DNA of 59,312 bases. It comes from Geomonas sp. Red32 (lineage in GTDB: Bacteria; Desulfobacterota; Desulfuromonadia; Geobacterales; Geobacteraceae). Position numbers and translations under genes: made by a program. Location of the stretch: positions 1 to 59,312 of the forward strand of contig NZ_JAKLOY010000014.1 of the NCBI RefSeq assembly GCF_023652955.1. Direction: 5' to 3'. Each line of letters opens with the position of its first letter. Within the stretch, counting starts at the first letter, position 1. Of this stretch, positions 55,836 to 59,312 are shown one piece after another. Under the pieces are notes generated by a model. That model saw only the letters and a list, made by a program, of their open reading frames with translations, did no database searches and was not told the DNA's origin.

Positions 55836-57323
55836 ATGTCCAGAAAACGAAAGAGCGGCATCCTGCTCCATCCCAGTTCGCTTCCCGGGCCCGGAGGGAT
55901 CGGGTCGTTTGGCGAGGAGGCCCGCCATTTCATCGAATTCTTGCACAAGTCCGGTCAGTCACTCTGGCAGATCCTGCCGCTTGGCCCCACCGCCTACGGC
56001 AACTCCCCGTACTCCTGCTACTCCGCGTTTGCGGGGAACCCTCTGCTGATCAGCCTCGAGTCGATCGTGGGCGAGGGAGACCTGCTCCCCCAGGAGGTCT
56101 CCTCCGTGCCGCACAACGACCGGGTCGACTTCGGCGCCACCGAGATCTACAAGATGGGCCTTTTGCGCCAGGCCGCCACCCGCTTCTTCGTCGAGGGCTC
56201 GCAGAAACGGAAGGAGGAATTCTGGCATTTCTGCGATACCACCTTCTGGCTTCACGACTACGCCCTCTTCATGTCGCTCAAGGATCATTTCACCGGGAAA
56301 AGCTGGAAGGACTGGCCCGATCCGATTGCGCGACGGGAGCCCGCCGAACTGCCGGCCTGGAGCGAGAAACTCGGTCCCGCCATCGGCGAGCAGAAGTATT
56401 TCCAGTGGCAGTTCTTCCGCCAGTGGCGCCAGTTGAAGAGCTACGCGAACGTGCTGGAGATCAGCATCGTCGGCGACATGCCGATCTTTGTCGCCTACGA
56501 CTCGGCGGACGTCTGGGCCAATCCCCATCTCTTTCACCTGGACGAGAAGGGGGGGCCGATCGTGGTGGCGGGGGTGCCGCCGGATTACTTCAGCAAGACC
56601 GGCCAGCTCTGGGGTAACCCCCTCTACAACTGGGACCGGATGGCCGAGGAGGGGTATGGCTGGTGGATCGCCCGCATGCGCAACGACCTCTCGCTCTACG
56701 ACATGGTCCGCATCGACCACTTCCGCGGCTTCGAGGCCTTCTGGGAGATACCGAGCTGGGAGAAGACCGCCATCAACGGCCGCTGGACCAAGGGGCCGGG
56801 AGAGGACCTCTTCCACGCCATGCGCAACGCGCTCGGGAATCTCCCGATCATCGCCGAGGACCTGGGGGTGATCACGTCCGAGGTGGAGGCGCTCAGGGAC
56901 AAGTTCGGCTTCCCGGGGATGAAGATCCTCCAGTTCGCCTTCAGCTCGGGACCGGACAACCCGTACCTGCCGCACAACCACGTCCGCTCCTGCGTGGTCT
57001 ACACCGGCACCCACGATAACGACACGACCAGCGGCTGGTTCACCGGTCTCAAGGCCAAGGAGCAGAAAACGGTGCTTTCCTACTTCGACCGGGACAAGGA
57101 AGAGATCGTCTGGCAGATGATCAAGTGCGCCCTCTCCTCGGTGGCCGATTACTCGATCATCCCGATGCAGGATCTCCTGGAGCTCCCGTCCACCGGGAGG
57201 ATGAACGTCCCGGGGGTGGCCGGGGGGAACTGGAGCTGGCGTTGTCCGGATGACGCCTTCACTGCCAAGCTGGCCAACAAACTGGCCCGCGCCACCGAGA
57301 TTTACGGGCGCCTCCCCGGGTAG
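55836..57323 (+). CDS. malQ: 4-alpha-glucanotransferase (GH77)
   Basis: 495 residues. GH77 signatures: GSFGEEARHFIEFL near the start, GDMPIFVAYDSADVWANP, VRIDHFRGFEAFWEIP (catalytic Asp), IIAEDLGVI (acid/base Glu) and YTGTHDNDTTSGWF (third Asp). It transfers alpha-1,4-glucan segments in maltodextrin or glycogen turnover; it is cytosolic. The ATG at 55836 follows GAGGT; a GTG at 55830 would add two residues. The next gene, metY, has its own promoter, so malQ is separate. Confidence 0.96.
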   Translation: MSRKRKSGILLHPSSLPGPGGIGSFGEEARHFIEFLHKSGQSLWQILPLGPTAYGNSPYSCYSAFAGNPLLISLESIVGEGDLLPQEVSSVPHNDRVDFGATEIYKMGLLRQAATRFFVEGSQKRKEEFWHFCDTTFWLHDYALFMSLKDHFTGKSWKDWPDPIARREPAELPAWSEKLGPAIGEQKYFQWQFFRQWRQLKSYANVLEISIVGDMPIFVAYDSADVWANPHLFHLDEKGGPIVVAGVPPDYFSKTGQLWGNPLYNWDRMAEEGYGWWIARMRNDLSLYDMVRIDHFRGFEAFWEIPSWEKTAINGRWTKGPGEDLFHAMRNALGNLPIIAEDLGVITSEVEALRDKFGFPGMKILQFAFSSGPDNPYLPHNHVRSCVVYTGTHDNDTTSGWFTGLKAKEQKTVLSYFDRDKEEIVWQMIKCALSSVADYSIIPMQDLLELPSTGRMNVPGVAGGNWSWRCPDDAFTAKLANKLARATEIYGRLPG

Positions 57324-57346
57324 GTCAACTTTTACGGTCAAAGTTC

Positions 57347-57375
57347 TTGACAGATGCTGTGACGTTTTGTATAGA
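57347..57375 (+). promoter_or_regulatory. sigma70-type promoter for metY
   Basis: TTGACA (57347-57352), 17 bases, TATAGA (57370-57375). Expected start near 57382, giving a ~50-base leader with no SAM riboswitch visible. Confidence 0.75.
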
Positions 57376-57427
57376 CATCTGCAGTTGGTTCTTTATCAAA
57401 ATAGTGTTGTAGCGTAGAGGAGCGTAG

Positions 57428-58711
<1,284 letters not shown>

Positions 58712-58728
58712 CAGCCGGCGAACAAATG

Positions 58729-58765
58729 AAAGGGCCGCCCCCGTGATAAGGGGCGGCCCTTTCAC
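58729..58765 (+). terminator. Terminator after metY
   Basis: AAAGGGCCGCCCC (58729-58741) pairs with GGGGCGGCCCTTT (58750-58762), a 13-bp stem. Confidence 0.92.
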
Positions 58766-58805
58766 GTTCCCCCTCCCCTGGAGGGAGGGGGCTAGGGGGT
58801 GGGGG
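58765..58805. repeat. Copy B (inverted) of the dispersed palindromic repeat
   Basis: CGTTCCCCCTCCCCTGGAGG begins the same ~40-base element found at 55398-55437 in opposite orientation, with one extra T. Its core CCCCCTCCC/GGGAGGGGG is a 9-bp hairpin. Confidence 0.85.
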
Positions 58806-58935
58806 GCGTTGGCCGACAGGAATAGGTGCCCCGCCAAAGAAGGTGTCCTTTTTTGTGGTCCCTGATGTCCCTTCAGCTCCTGTGGTCCCTTTAGTCTGTC
58901 CAAATTGGTCTGAACAAAAACTAACAATAAACCCG
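58806..58935. other. Spacer before the rrn promoters
   Basis: Short, repetitive CCCTTT/TGTGGTC-like sequence (for example CTCCTGTGGTCCC) between the repeat and the first rrn promoter. No gene seen. Confidence 0.5.
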
Positions 58936-58964
58936 TTGACCCTGCTCCGACCTTTTGCTATAAC
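58936..58964 (+). promoter_or_regulatory. rrn promoter P1
   Basis: TTGACC (58936-58941), 17 bases, TATAAC (58959-58964). Confidence 0.7.
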
Positions 58965-59018
58965 CACACCTCGCTACTGACCGGGAAACAAAAACGGTCA
59001 CGGCGGTAAAAAAAGAGG

Positions 59019-59047
59019 TTGACAGTCGAAAGCCTCTCTGTTATAAA
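59019..59047 (+). promoter_or_regulatory. rrn promoter P2
   Basis: TTGACA (59019-59024), 17 bases, TATAAA (59042-59047), with an A-run (GGTAAAAAAAG) just upstream of the -35 like an UP element. Confidence 0.85.
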
Positions 59048-59172
59048 GTTTGACTTCGCAGCAACGTTCTCTCAAATCCAAATAGCTCGACGGTTCAGGA
59101 GTTTGGTTTACTCTCTCTAAGGTTTCGCCTCTGAGAGTCGCCAAGAAAAACTTCCAGCCGAGAAAAAAACGG

Positions 59173-59201
59173 TTGACAGTCGAGTCTGGTTTGTGTAGAT
59201 T
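59173..59201 (+). promoter_or_regulatory. rrn promoter P3
   Basis: TTGACA (59173-59178), 17 bases, TAGATT (59196-59201), with an A-run (GAAAAAAAC) upstream. The -35 flank GGTTGACAGTCGA is identical to P2. Confidence 0.8.
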
Positions 59202-59229
59202 GCGAAGTCTGCCGCAACGAGCGGCGGTC

Positions 59230-59312
59230 TTGGTCTTTGAAAACTAAATAGTAGACGAATCACATTGTGGGTCTATTTAAGTCAGTTGTTTTTGTTAAAC
59301 AGAATCGAGCTT
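59230..59312 (+). other. rRNA operon leader with boxA-like element; 16S lies beyond the window
   Basis: TTGGTCTTTGAAAACTAAAT (59230-59249) is the boxA-like leader that commonly precedes 16S genes. The remaining bases are AT-rich leader. The window ends before the 16S start, so no rRNA sequence is visible here. Confidence 0.8.

Overview
This window looks like a chromosomal segment of a Geobacter-type bacterium (order Geobacterales, for example Geobacter, Geomonas or Citrifermentans). That is an inference from gene content, with no database search behind it. The signs are high GC, c-type heme motifs (including one inside a histidine kinase sensor), an OmpB-like giant multicopper oxidase ending in a dockerin-like module, a mutL-miaA-hfq cluster and a ybeY-dgk-corC-lnt cluster. 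The first ~103 bases are the 3' part of a 5S rRNA. The last ~380 bases are the promoter/leader region of another rRNA operon on the same strand, and the window stops before the 16S gene. The window is therefore the unique DNA between two directly oriented rrn operons, and probably a whole contig bounded by collapsed rRNA repeats.

Layout. 0.1-9 kb: a Raf-kinase-inhibitor-like protein, a coiled-coil lipoprotein, an L,D-transpeptidase, a heme-motif hybrid histidine kinase, a carotenoid-oxygenase-family lipoprotein, a monoheme cytochrome, and a two-gene response regulator/PP2C phosphatase unit. 9-15 kb: a PQQ-type sugar dehydrogenase, a D,D-carboxypeptidase and YjbQ (both disturbed by single-base frameshifts), then mutL-miaA-hfq. 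15-23 kb: a PDZ/radical-SAM protein, a Pta-N-terminal-like ATPase, a triple-BON protein, a zinc-ribbon regulator, archease and RtcB (RNA end joining), and an S1-domain protein. 23-26 kb: a frameshifted small gene, a 178-nt self-complementary RNA candidate of 6S-RNA size and shape, pcm, an RluA-type pseudouridine synthase and a ~30-copy 9-bp minisatellite.

26-37 kb is housekeeping: eno, then pgpH-ybeY-dgk/PAP2-corC-lnt-prfB, with the canonical RF2 programmed frameshift, followed by a SPOR-NlpC/P60 lipoprotein, a DUF1015 protein and an FKBP lipoprotein. 38-46 kb: a DUF4140-like exported protein, class II aldolase, a PilZ/HD pair, a Tim44-like protein, an orphan Cas6-like protein and FtsH. 46-55 kb: a 2606-residue exported multicopper oxidase with eight 176-residue chitobiase/Ig-like repeats and a C-terminal dockerin-like module. 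It is followed directly by a small lipoprotein that looks cohesin-like, so the pair may form a surface-anchored oxidase. 55-59 kb: a small protein, malQ and metY, flanked by two inverted copies of a G/C-rich palindromic repeat, then the rrn promoters.

The most interesting items are the dockerin-oxidase/cohesin-lipoprotein pair, the 6S-like RNA unit, the minisatellite upstream of rluA, the orphan Cas6, the paired homopolymer frameshifts in dacA-yjbQ, and the rrn-to-rrn architecture with three identically spaced promoters.
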